Part shown: piece after piece, positions 1 to 8,367 of the stretch
Numbering within the stretch: the stretch's first letter is position 1
Layout: every line of letters starts with the position of its first letter
DNA from: an uncultured Lachnospiraceae bacterium
GTDB lineage: Bacteria > Bacillota > Clostridia > Lachnospirales > Lachnospiraceae
Reading direction: 5' to 3'
NCBI GenBank assembly: GCA_910585765.1
Contig: CAJUES010000014.1
Location: forward strand, 1,467 to 65,356
Length of the DNA stretch: 63,890 nt
Made by a program: the position numbers and the translations under genes
The notes under the pieces: model-generated
What the model was told of the DNA's origin: nothing
Database searches by the model: none
Seen by the model: only the letters and a program-made list of their open reading frames with translations

Positions 1-1
1 T

Positions 2-1117
2 GCTCTTCCAGTTGTGACGGTAAAGGATATGCAGGATATCTATGACATCATAATTATATCAGTTATGAAATATGAACAGATAGAAACGCAGCTTTGGGAG
101 GCAGGCGTGGATGAAGAGAAAATAATATGTTTTTATAAAGTAGAAGAATCCATGAAACATCAATATTGGGAAATTCTGGATGCGGATAAATGGCGAATGG
201 AGGCATTGCTGTATCATTATTTACAGTCAGTTTATTATCTTAACAATATAAAATATGAAGTGGCAGATGCGATGAAAAAGAAGGAAATTCAGTTTCCTCA
301 AATACTTCCGCCTGAAGCGGCAATAGATAGGGTCTGTCAGGAAAAGGCGTCGCTTGTACGGTTTGGGGATGGAGAATTTGAATTATTAAACAGAAAACCA
401 CGGCCTTTGTTTCAGAAAGTGGATAATCGATTGGCAACGAAACTAGAAGAAGTTCTGAAATCAAAGGATGATCGTATTTTGATTGCAATAGCGAATAATT
501 ATGGTTCATTAGACAGTTATACGGAAAGTGCAGCTAATGATATAAGAAAGTATATGACAAGGCGCGTCAGGCAGGAACATATGACGCTTTTGGATATGAG
601 CAGAGAGTACTATGATGCATATTTGTCAAGACCCTATTTGATGTATAAAGATAAGGAACATGCAAGGATTAGATTTGAGTGCGTAAAAAAGATATGGGAT
701 GGGCGTGAGGTAGTTCTTATTGAGGGGGAAATGACCCGAATGGGTGTGGGGAACGATTTGCTGGATAAGGCAGCGTCTGTCCAAAGGATAATCGCGCCGA
801 CAGAGCAGGCATTTGATATTTATGATGATATACTTGTAGAAGCAAAAAAGCAGAGTAAAGAAAAATTGTTTTTAATCGTTCTAGGACCGACTGCAACTGT
901 ATTGGCATATGATCTAGCAGTTTGTGGATATCAGGCAATTGACATTGGGCAGATTGATAATGAATATGAATGGTATATGAAAGGTGTGGAAGAAAGATGC
1001 AGTATTCCCTATAAGTATGTTCATCGAATCAATGACGTTGAAAAAGTACGAGAAGAGAAGCTGCCCGAACTGGTGGAAAGGGAGTATCTAAGACAGATTA
1101 TTTGTAGTGTAATATGA
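2..1117 (+). CDS. GT-D fold glycosyltransferase (DUF1792-like), 5' end outside the window
   Basis: The reading frame is open to the left edge, so the N-terminus is missing. The C-terminal two thirds carry the hallmark of GT-D fold (DUF1792) glycosyltransferases, a segment reading LVRFGDGEFELL about 117 codons after the first in-window GTG (position 14); the GDGE acidic motif is the presumed metal/nucleotide-sugar site. Such enzymes add a sugar to a growing surface glycan or glycoprotein. The first 45 visible residues (YDIIIISVMKYEQIE, then a predicted helix and strand) look like the end of the same small Rossmann-like module seen in the genes at 1.3, 2.5 and 4.0 kb. It heads a co-directional AT-rich glycan cluster. 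Family is fairly sure; donor and acceptor are unknown. Confidence 0.75.
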   Translation, partial: ALPVVTVKDMQDIYDIIIISVMKYEQIETQLWEAGVDEEKIICFYKVEESMKHQYWEILDADKWRMEALLYHYLQSVYYLNNIKYEVADAMKKKEIQFPQILPPEAAIDRVCQEKASLVRFGDGEFELLNRKPRPLFQKVDNRLATKLEEVLKSKDDRILIAIANNYGSLDSYTESAANDIRKYMTRRVRQEHMTLLDMSREYYDAYLSRPYLMYKDKEHARIRFECVKKIWDGREVVLIEGEMTRMGVGNDLLDKAASVQRIIAPTEQAFDIYDDILVEAKKQSKEKLFLIVLGPTATVLAYDLAVCGYQAIDIGQIDNEYEWYMKGVEERCSIPYKYVHRINDVEKVREEKLPELVEREYLRQIICSVI

Positions 1118-1140
1118 AGCAGCATTGCTAGGAGAGAAAA

Positions 1141-1574
1141 ATGCATAAAAGTACACATAAAAGGATAGAGTATTTGGTTCGCTATTATGAGAAGTATATG
1201 TTAAAAGGGAAGGAACAGGAATCACAAGGGGAATCGTATCTAAAGTAACGTATAGAACATGGCAGGATGTGCTTGATAAAGTATGCAGATATGGGGAAGA
1301 TACAAGGCCTGTCATTTTATTTGGTGCAGGTGAAATAGGCCTAAAAGCAGCTGAACTTTTGGGGGATAAGGTTGCTTATTTTGTTGATAATAATACAGAG
1401 AAAATGGGGAAAATATGCTGTAATAAAGAGATTATTTCATATGTGCATTATTTGGATATTGCTGCTCAGTACCATACTATTATAACCACTAAAGAGGAAT
1501 ATGCACTTGAAATAGAAAAGCAACTGTAGGAGCAAAACATAGAAGGACATATATTGTTTATAAAAGATGTGTAG
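1141..1574 (+). pseudogene. Broken gene for a small Rossmann-like (FGAG) domain protein
   Basis: An ATG at 1141 follows a good SD (AGGAGAG) but the frame ends after 35 codons at 1248. A second frame, open from before 1212, encodes a recognisable domain with the motif VILFGAGEIGLKAAELL and the acidic strand YFVDNN, then meets TAG at 1527-1529. After that stop the same frame continues for 14 codons to a second stop at 1572-1574, with sequence (EQNIEGHILFIKDV) that fits the normal end of the domain. One frameshift near 1200 plus one nonsense change would explain this. Alternatively the GTG at 1269 starts a short real protein of 86 residues. Related domains lie intact at 2.6 and 4.0 kb. Confidence 0.55.
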
Positions 1575-1624
1575 GATGTTTATTTTATAAAACAAATAAT
1601 GAACTGGTAAAGGCAAGGAGTTAT

Positions 1625-2473
1625 ATGAAAAATATTGTTGTAGTTATTTTAAATTATCTCGCCTATTGGGAAACAGAAAAATGCGTCACGAGTATTAAGG
1701 ATAAGAGATTAAAGATTTCTAATATTGTTATTGTAGACAATTCATCAGGTAATGAGTCTTATAAGGTATTATCAAAAAAATATGCTAAAATGGAAAATAT
1801 TAAAATACTGCGTACACACCGGAACTATGGCTTTGCAAAAGGGAACAATATCGGAATCTGTTATGCCAGGAACGTTCTGGGGGCAGAGTATGTGCTGCTG
1901 CTGAACAGTGATATTGTCATTACGGATGAGCAGTATCTGAATAAACTGCTAAAGGTTGAGACGGAGCAAACGGCTGTTATCGCATCAAGGGTTCTGCTGC
2001 CGGATGGTACAGGAAAACTACTTACGAACGCTGCATATTCAACGAGGGATGTTCTGCTTACCTGTGTGGGGACGTATGTGATAAATTCCATGATTTTGAG
2101 AACGATTAAAAGAATGATGGACAACCGGAAAATAAAGCGGGTAAACGGATGTGCATTTCTTTTGACACCAGCTTTTTTCAGCAAATATGACGGATTATAT
2201 CCTTATACTTTTTTGTACTGTGAGGAACATATCCTTACAGTAATGATTGATAAGGCGGGAATGTATACGGGATTTGCAGATGATGCGTGCGTATTTCATA
2301 ATGAGAACCAGTCAGCGAAACTCTTATTTGACGATTATGATGAAGAACGTTTCAGGCAGAACAGGAGAAGTTCATGGCACTGGCTTGCTGCGAGGCTGCT
2401 GCCATATCAGATGTTAAGGTACATGGTTCGTTTTAGGACTGGGAGGGAAATATGCTTAAAAAAACATATTTGA
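1625..2473 (+). CDS. Family 2 glycosyltransferase (rhamnosyltransferase-like)
   Basis: 282 residues. The N-terminus is a GT-A nucleotide-sugar-binding fold: VVVILNY at residues 4-10, IVIVDNSS near 38-45, the NYGFAKGNNIG segment near 67 and LLLNSDI (the DXD-equivalent) near 98. This pattern is typical of WbbL/RfbF-like enzymes that add rhamnose or related sugars to a lipid-linked surface glycan on the cytoplasmic face. The ATG is preceded by AAGGAG. The 3' end overlaps the next gene by 22 bases, suggesting translational coupling. Donor sugar and linkage cannot be read from sequence. Confidence 0.85.
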   Translation: MKNIVVVILNYLAYWETEKCVTSIKDKRLKISNIVIVDNSSGNESYKVLSKKYAKMENIKILRTHRNYGFAKGNNIGICYARNVLGAEYVLLLNSDIVITDEQYLNKLLKVETEQTAVIASRVLLPDGTGKLLTNAAYSTRDVLLTCVGTYVINSMILRTIKRMMDNRKIKRVNGCAFLLTPAFFSKYDGLYPYTFLYCEEHILTVMIDKAGMYTGFADDACVFHNENQSAKLLFDDYDEERFRQNRRSSWHWLAARLLPYQMLRYMVRFRTGREICLKKHI

Positions 2474-2913
2474 TAATGGCGTTTTCGGTATGTATGGGTT
2501 ATGCATGGGGAAAACGTTCGGTGAGAAAAGAAATACGCCGGAGAAATTTCAGCGCCCGGAAACATCTTGCGATATATAAACCATGGCTGGAGAAAATGCA
2601 GAGAGGAGAAAGTATTGCAGATTTTATAGTTAATAAAGGATATAAGAATGTGGCAGTATATGGATTGGGAAAGCCGGGAGTCAGTCTGATTCATGAGTTA
2701 AGAAATAGTGCGGTTGACATAGCGTATATTATTGACCAAAGAGCGGAAGAAATCTTTTATAAAGATATAGAAGTATATGTCTTATCAGATGGACTTCCTC
2801 AAGTGGGCGCTGTCATTATTACGACAGTAAATGATCAGAGGGAGTTGAAAGAGAAGATAATGAGTCATATGAAATGTGATGTTTATACGCTGGAGGAGAT
2901 TGTGATGGAATGA
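2452..2913 (+). CDS. Small Rossmann-like domain protein with an N-terminal hydrophobic segment
   Basis: 153 residues. A short hydrophobic stretch (about residues 5-16, LIMAFSVCMGYA) is followed by a basic linker and a Rossmann-like domain with NVAVYGLGKPGVSLI near 64-78, the acidic strand IAYIIDQR near 90, and a final strand VGAVIITTV near 118. The glycine-rich loop resembles NAD or nucleotide-sugar binding modules, but I do not recognise a named enzyme. The same module appears fused to glycosyltransferases in this locus (1-120 and about 4000-4330) and in the broken gene at 1.3 kb, so it may be a regulatory or scaffolding domain. It overlaps both neighbours (22 bases upstream; ATGA downstream). 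Confidence 0.6.
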   Translation: MLKKTYLIMAFSVCMGYAWGKRSVRKEIRRRNFSARKHLAIYKPWLEKMQRGESIADFIVNKGYKNVAVYGLGKPGVSLIHELRNSAVDIAYIIDQRAEEIFYKDIEVYVLSDGLPQVGAVIITTVNDQRELKEKIMSHMKCDVYTLEEIVME

Positions 2914-3953
2914 AGACAGGGTGGAGAACTGATAAAATAAAGAATGATAAGATTGACATCATACTTCCATGGGTGGATGGCAGTGATGTGGAATGGGTAT
3001 CCCAGAAAGAGCTTTGGAAAGAAAAGCTCTTGGCAGACGATGAGGCAAATTCTAATGTTCGATATGAGAGTTGGGATAATCTGCATTACTGGTTCAGGGC
3101 TATTGAGAAGAATCTGCCATGGTTTAATCGGATTTTTTTATTGACTTGCGGGCATATTCCTTCATTTTTAAAGTTAGAAAATCCGAGGTTACGTGTTGTA
3201 AAACATGAAGAATATATTCCGCAACAATATCTTCCGGCATTTAAGAGTCGTACAATAGAATTAAATGTGCACAGAATAAAAGACCTGTCAGAAAATTTTA
3301 TTCTCTTTAATGATGATTTCTTTCCATTGCAATACATAGAGGAATCTTATTATTTTAAGAATAATAAGGTGTGTGATGAAGCGATAGAAGGGCATATTGT
3401 TCCGGTAGATATTGGTGATATAACAGCAAATGCCAAGTATACGCAGGTAAATAATCTGTTGGTAATCAACCGTAACTTTAAGAAAAGAGAGGTTCAGAAG
3501 AAAAATTTTTGGAAATGGTTCTATCCAGGATATGGGGAACTTTTAAAAAGAAATATTGTAATGCATTACTGGTATGATTTTGCGGGTTTCAGAGATCCAC
3601 ACATGGCAAGCGCCATGAAAAAGGAGACGCTCAGACAGTTATGGAATAAGGAATATGGAGTTATGTCAGAAACCTGCGGAAAACGCTTTAGAAGCCACAC
3701 AGACATAACACAGTTCCTAATCCGGTACTGGCAGATCTGTGAAGGGGATTTTTATCCAAGAAGGACGTTGGGGAAATCTTTTGTGGTAAATATAAATAAT
3801 TATAAGAGTATTGCAAAAGATATTGCAAACCGGAAATATCAGATGGTAAGTCTGAATGAAAATTGTACAAGAGAAGAGTTTGAAATGATTAAGGTAGAAA
3901 TAAACCAGGTATTAAATACTTTGTTACCGGACAAATCATCATTTGAAAAGTAG
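2910..3953 (+). CDS. Stealth family sugar-phosphate transferase
   Basis: 347 residues with the Stealth conserved regions in order: CR1 as DIILPWVDGSD (about residues 16-26); CR2 with RYESWDNLHYWFRAIEKN, an IFLLTCG strand, a LPAF(K/N)SR-like loop and the ILFNDDFF acidic motif near 131-138; then the CR3-like segment MHYWYDFAGFRDPHMAS near 211. Stealth proteins are hexose-1-phosphate transferases that build phosphodiester-linked capsule or cell-wall polysaccharides (family knowledge). A phosphate-containing surface glycan is therefore likely. The start overlaps the previous stop as ATGA. Confidence 0.88.
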   Translation: MKTGWRTDKIKNDKIDIILPWVDGSDVEWVSQKELWKEKLLADDEANSNVRYESWDNLHYWFRAIEKNLPWFNRIFLLTCGHIPSFLKLENPRLRVVKHEEYIPQQYLPAFKSRTIELNVHRIKDLSENFILFNDDFFPLQYIEESYYFKNNKVCDEAIEGHIVPVDIGDITANAKYTQVNNLLVINRNFKKREVQKKNFWKWFYPGYGELLKRNIVMHYWYDFAGFRDPHMASAMKKETLRQLWNKEYGVMSETCGKRFRSHTDITQFLIRYWQICEGDFYPRRTLGKSFVVNINNYKSIAKDIANRKYQMVSLNENCTREEFEMIKVEINQVLNTLLPDKSSFEK

Positions 3954-3972
3954 TATTTGGGAGGATTATAAA

Positions 3973-5100
3973 TTGCAATTATGCGGTGGAACCTTTGCAG
4001 AGATGGCAGCAGCTATTGAAAGGAATGGAAGTAAGATTGTCATGTTTGGCGCAGGAGTGATAGGGACAAGCACAACACCAGCAATATTGGAAAATTTCGG
4101 GCTTGAAAGGCTGATAGTGTGCTATATTGATAATGATCGATCCAAATGGGGAAAAGATATAAATGTAGGACGGAGAAAGATACATATATGTGCTCCGGAT
4201 ATTTTATTCACGCTGGGAGAAAATACAGCTGTCCTAATCAATATAAGCAGGTATGCGGATGTATTTGAGCAGATGGAGCAGATGGAATGTACAAAGAAGA
4301 TGTTCTGCTACATCATACCAATGATGTGCATAATCAATTTCCGCAATAATGGAGGAAAAGGTATTATTCAGACAAGTAATACTCCAATTATTCCGAAAAA
4401 GATTCATTATATGTGGCTTGGTGGTCGGAATATGCCGCAAGGTCTTCAATGCTGTATTGACAGCTGGCATAAATATTGTCCTGATTATGAGATTGTTCGA
4501 TGGGACGAGTCAAATTATAATGTGGAAAAATGTATCTATACGAAACAAGCATATAATCATAAAAAATATGGTTTTGTTCCTGATTATGCCAGGCTTGATA
4601 TTCTGTATCATTATGGAGGCATTTATATGGATACAGATGTTGAGTTGGTTAGAAATCTGGATAACCTGCTTTATCAGGAAGCTTTTTGCAGCGTGGAAAA
4701 GTGGCAGGTAATTAATTTTGGCGGCTGCAGCGGCGCGGTTCGTGGACATCCATCTTTGCAGTTTTTTCTGCGGGCGTGGGAATGTAGGGAATTTATTAAG
4801 GAGGATGGAACGCAGGATATTCTTTCCAGCGGATATGTAGATACGCGAGTGGCATTGGACAATGGATATGTGTTGAATGGGAGAAATCAGAATGTAATGG
4901 GAATGAATATATATACATATGATTATTTCCATCCATATGATTATATGTCGGGGAAGACAGAGATCACGGATGATACATATGCGATACATCATTTCAATGG
5001 AAGTTGGTTAGATGTGCAGACACAGGCGGCTGATAAACAGACAAGGCAGCAGTTTGAGAGTTTGTACAAGAGAATGTTAGAGTCTGGTATGTGCTTATGA
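3973..5100 (+). CDS. GT32-type glycosyltransferase with N-terminal Rossmann-like module
   Basis: A TTG at 3973 lies 8 bases after a strong GGGAGG SD and gives 375 residues; the longer frame from TTG 3943 has no such SD. Residues about 10-115 form the FGAG module (KIVMFGAGVIGTS, CYIDNDR). The C-terminal domain has the GT32 pattern: IPKKIHYMWLGG near 137, a basic/aromatic loop, FVPDYARLDILYHYGGIYMDTDVELV near 194-219 with the DXD metal-binding motif, and a late IHHFNGSW segment. GT32 members transfer hexose or HexNAc to capsule glycans. It ends the AT-rich glycan cluster. The two-domain architecture with an N-terminal non-transferase module is notable. Confidence 0.85.
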   Translation: MQLCGGTFAEMAAAIERNGSKIVMFGAGVIGTSTTPAILENFGLERLIVCYIDNDRSKWGKDINVGRRKIHICAPDILFTLGENTAVLINISRYADVFEQMEQMECTKKMFCYIIPMMCIINFRNNGGKGIIQTSNTPIIPKKIHYMWLGGRNMPQGLQCCIDSWHKYCPDYEIVRWDESNYNVEKCIYTKQAYNHKKYGFVPDYARLDILYHYGGIYMDTDVELVRNLDNLLYQEAFCSVEKWQVINFGGCSGAVRGHPSLQFFLRAWECREFIKEDGTQDILSSGYVDTRVALDNGYVLNGRNQNVMGMNIYTYDYFHPYDYMSGKTEITDDTYAIHHFNGSWLDVQTQAADKQTRQQFESLYKRMLESGMCL

Positions 5101-5251
5101 AGAATTAGACAGTTACTATGATGCGATTAAACATACTGCGTACACTTGTTTGATATTTATCAGTATAGCGGCGCATCGTTTTTTTGTCAAGTCACACGCT
5201 CGAAACTATTTTCCCGTAATATTGAAAATTGTATGTCATGCAATTTGGTTA

Positions 5252-5280
5252 TTGTTTTCAACTGCACCCCGGAATATAAT
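5252..5280 (+). promoter_or_regulatory. Probable sigma-A promoter for the aminotransferase gene
   Basis: TTGTTT (5252-5257), 17-base spacer, TATAAT (5275-5280), about 30 bases before the start at 5312. The -10 is perfect and the -35 partial. It sits where the AT-rich glycan locus gives way to GC-richer DNA. Confidence 0.5.
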
Positions 5281-5311
5281 GAAAAAAATCTGGAGAGAGA
5301 GGTGCATTGTT

Positions 5312-6550
5312 ATGGGTATGGAAAATTTATTGTCCGATGGGATCAAGGCGACGCCGCCGTCGTTTGTCAGGGGGATCTTAAAAGCGGCCTCTGACCCGGA
5401 CGTGATCTCTTTTGCGGGTGGGCTGCCGAATCCGGTCTCCTTCCCGCAGGAGGAGCTGCTGGTTTCTATGGAACGCATTGTGAAGACATACAAAAGTAAG
5501 GTATTCCAGTATTCGGTCACAGCCGGTCTGCCGGAGCTGAGGCAATACATAGCGGACCGGTATAACCGGATTTTTGGTCTGCATCTCGGGACTGAGAATG
5601 TTATCATCACCACTGGCTCCCAGCAGGCGCTGGATCTGATCGGGAAGGTTCTGCTCAACAGGGGAGACGGCATCATTGTCGAGAGACCGACGTATCTGGC
5701 AGCGATACAGGCGTTTTCACTGTATCAGCCGGTATTTTATCCGGTGGAGCTGACGGAGGAGGGCATGGATCCGGAGGGGCTTTGGACAGCGTTGCAGAAT
5801 CCTGTGAAATTTATCTACGCGATCCCTGATTTTCAGAATCCGACTGGGCTTACGTACGCTGCTGAAAACAGGAGCCGCATATGCGAGATCTTAAGAGGCC
5901 GCGATGCCGTTTTGATCGAGGACGATCCGTATGGAGATCTGCGCTTTGACGGGGAGCGCCTGCCTTATATCGGCGCGGGAAAGCTGCCATACAGTATCCT
6001 GCTCGGAACGTTTTCAAAGACGGTCACGCCGGGGATGCGCACGGGCTTTATCATCTCGGAAAATATGGAATTATTGAAAAACATATCGATCGCAAAGGAG
6101 GCAGGCGACTTGCACACCAATGTCTTTTCGCAGTATCTAATCTGGGATTATCTGACCAACAATGACCTGGAGGCGCATATTGACAGGATCAGGGCACTGT
6201 ACAAAAAGCAGGCGCAGGCGATGATGGACGCCATAGAGCGGTATTTTCCGCCCTCAGTGAGATACACGAAGCCGCATGGCGGCATGTTTCTGTGGGTGAC
6301 GCTTCCGGAGGGTGTGAGTGCGATGGACTTATTTCCAAAGGCTTTGGAGAAGAAGGTCGCGTTTGTTCCGGGTGATCCGTTTTATGCGCAGGGGTATGCA
6401 GGGAAATCAGCGGATCCGATGTACGCACCCCGCGCGGACGCCCCGGCAGTCAACACGATGCGCCTGAACTTTACCAATGCGGACTGCGCGGCGATCGAGG
6501 AAGGGATCCGCCGGCTTGGGGATCTGCTGTACGGTCATCTTGTGGGTTGA
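5312..6550 (+). CDS. PLP-dependent aminotransferase, class I/II (2-aminoadipate/aromatic type)
   Basis: 412 residues from ATG 5312, which follows GAGAGAGG; the frame is open further upstream but has no SD there. Fold-type I motifs: FAGGLPNP near 34, ITTGSQQALDLIGK near 99-112, a YAIPDFQNPTG segment (PLP phosphate/ring contacts), LIEDDPYGDLRF with the PLP-binding Asp, and GTFSKTVTPGMRTGF, where the Lys is the Schiff-base residue. This matches the MocR-like/LysN group, which lacks the GntR DNA-binding domain here. It would transfer an amino group from an aromatic or dicarboxylic amino acid to 2-oxoglutarate. Substrate is not decided by sequence. No operon partner upstream. Confidence 0.88.
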   Translation: MGMENLLSDGIKATPPSFVRGILKAASDPDVISFAGGLPNPVSFPQEELLVSMERIVKTYKSKVFQYSVTAGLPELRQYIADRYNRIFGLHLGTENVIITTGSQQALDLIGKVLLNRGDGIIVERPTYLAAIQAFSLYQPVFYPVELTEEGMDPEGLWTALQNPVKFIYAIPDFQNPTGLTYAAENRSRICEILRGRDAVLIEDDPYGDLRFDGERLPYIGAGKLPYSILLGTFSKTVTPGMRTGFIISENMELLKNISIAKEAGDLHTNVFSQYLIWDYLTNNDLEAHIDRIRALYKKQAQAMMDAIERYFPPSVRYTKPHGGMFLWVTLPEGVSAMDLFPKALEKKVAFVPGDPFYAQGYAGKSADPMYAPRADAPAVNTMRLNFTNADCAAIEEGIRRLGDLLYGHLVG

Positions 6551-6609
6551 ATAAACAGTGCGCGGCGTGTATACTGAAAGTATGGAAGATCATGCAGGGA
6601 GGTGCGGTC

Positions 6610-8316
6610 ATGGGCAGCAGGGTATTGGTTAACATAGGGGCACAACGTTTTGACAGATTAAGGGAACAGAAGGCTTTTTATATTGACAAGACATCTTTTA
6701 TCAGGGAATGGTGGGAGAATGGCTCGACTGTGACACTGATCATGCGCCCGCGCAGGTTTGGCAAGACACTCAACATGAGTATGGTGGAGTGTTTTTTCTC
6801 AAACAGGTATGCAGGCAGGAGTGATCTGTTTGAAGGGCTCTCCATCTGGGAGGAGGCGTTTCCATACAGGCAGCTGCAGGGTACGTTTCCGGTGATTTTT
6901 TTGAGTTTTGCGAATATAAAGGCTGACGAATATGAGAAAATGGAATATATGATCACAGATGTGATCGCCAGTGTATATGCGCAGAACAGTTATCTGCTGG
7001 AAGGGGATTGTCTAAGCGAAAATGAGAAAATGTACTATAGGAGTATCAGGCCGGGAATCAGGGCGGAAGTGGCGGCAGGCGCGATTCATTCCATGGCAGG
7101 TTTTATGAAACGTTACCACAACAAGGAGGTGATCATTATTCTCGACGAATATGATACACCGATGCAGGAATCATGGATTTCAGGCTACTGGGATAAGGCG
7201 GCGATCTTTTTTAGCAGCTTCTTTAATAGCACCTTCAAGACCAATCCATATCTTTATAAAGGACTGATCACTGGGATCACCCGTATCTCAAAAGAGAGTG
7301 TCTTTTCCGGACTGAACAATCTGGACGTGATCACGACGACATCGGATGAGTACGCGACATCGTTTGGCTTTACGGAGGAGGAGGTTTTTGTGGCGCTGGA
7401 TGCCACAGGATACGGTGATGAGAAACAGGAGGTCAGGCGGTGGTACGATGGTTTTACGTTTGGGCGGCATACCGATATATACAATCCGTGGTCGATTGCG
7501 TCCTTTATCCAGAAAAATGGAGCGTATGATGCCTACTGGGTCAATACAAGCTCCAACGGACTTGTGAATTTCCTGCTCCAGAGCGGGAACGCAGAGATCA
7601 AGCAGGCGATGGAGGCGCTTTTGCGGGGCGAGAGTATTGAGGCAGAGATCGATGAACAGATCGTGTTCAGCCAGCTGGATGACAGCGTGAGTGCCGTGTG
7701 GAGTCTGCTGCTTGCGGCGGGATATCTGAAGGTGACGGGGCTTAGGCGTGTCGGGGAGTTCAAAAAGAGGGTGTATGCACTGGCGCTCACGAACATGGAA
7801 GTGCAGAGCATGTTTGCGGATATGGTGAAAGGGTGGTTTGGCGGCAGGGCGCAGACATCGTACAATAACTTTATCAGGGCGCTGCTGATCAATGACGTGG
7901 ATGCGATGAATGAGTTTATGAATAAGATCGCACTGTACAGTTTTTCCAGCTTTGACATTGCGAAGGGCGTTTCGGACGACGACGCGCCGGAACGGTTTTA
8001 TCACGTGTTTGTGCTTGGGCTGATGGTGGAGCTTGCCGACAGGTTTCAGATCACGTCGAACAGGGAGAGCGGTTTCGGGCGCTACGATGTGGTGCTGGAA
8101 CCGGTTGACCGGGCGCGGGATTGTGCCTATATTATAGAGTTTAAAGTACACAAGCCTCTGCGGGAGAAGAGTCTGGAAGAGACGGTTGCGAATGCGCTGA
8201 CCCAGATCGACGAAAAGCAGTATGCGGCAGGGCTTACTGCAAAGGGAATCTCGCCGGAGCGGATCCGTAAATACGGGTTTGCATTCCGGGGGAAGGAGTG
8301 CCTGGTCGGTGCATAG
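6610..8316 (+). CDS. AAA-ATPase-like / PD-(D/E)XK nuclease-like protein (DUF1703 family)
   Basis: 568 residues from ATG 6610, preceded by AGGGAGGTG. The N-terminus has the AAA-ATPase-like family signature: an FDRLRE...FYIDKT start, a P-loop variant MRPRRFGKT near residue 48, and Walker B as VIIILDEYDTP near 176. A middle helical region follows. The C-terminus resembles PD-(D/E)XK nucleases: YDVVLEP near 494, then YIIEFKVHK near 507, giving the D...EFK pattern. The family is abundant in anaerobes, often in many copies; its biological role is not established, and defence or DNA repair have been suggested. It may be co-transcribed with the aminotransferase (59-base gap). Confidence 0.8.
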   Translation: MGSRVLVNIGAQRFDRLREQKAFYIDKTSFIREWWENGSTVTLIMRPRRFGKTLNMSMVECFFSNRYAGRSDLFEGLSIWEEAFPYRQLQGTFPVIFLSFANIKADEYEKMEYMITDVIASVYAQNSYLLEGDCLSENEKMYYRSIRPGIRAEVAAGAIHSMAGFMKRYHNKEVIIILDEYDTPMQESWISGYWDKAAIFFSSFFNSTFKTNPYLYKGLITGITRISKESVFSGLNNLDVITTTSDEYATSFGFTEEEVFVALDATGYGDEKQEVRRWYDGFTFGRHTDIYNPWSIASFIQKNGAYDAYWVNTSSNGLVNFLLQSGNAEIKQAMEALLRGESIEAEIDEQIVFSQLDDSVSAVWSLLLAAGYLKVTGLRRVGEFKKRVYALALTNMEVQSMFADMVKGWFGGRAQTSYNNFIRALLINDVDAMNEFMNKIALYSFSSFDIAKGVSDDDAPERFYHVFVLGLMVELADRFQITSNRESGFGRYDVVLEPVDRARDCAYIIEFKVHKPLREKSLEETVANALTQIDEKQYAAGLTAKGISPERIRKYGFAFRGKECLVGA

Positions 8317-8367
8317 AGGCATATCCGGCAAGACAGGTGAGGCGCGTCAGAATATGGGAGGATACAG

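Noticed and set aside
5146..5311. Upstream extension of the aminotransferase frame and an overlapping 82-codon frame
   Set aside because: No SD, and a promoter with perfect TATAAT lies inside this stretch; the SD-supported start is 5312.
7288..8331. Minus-strand ORF (347 codons) opposite the AAA-like gene
   Set aside because: Same reasons; the plus-strand frame has a real SD, Walker motifs and nuclease triad.
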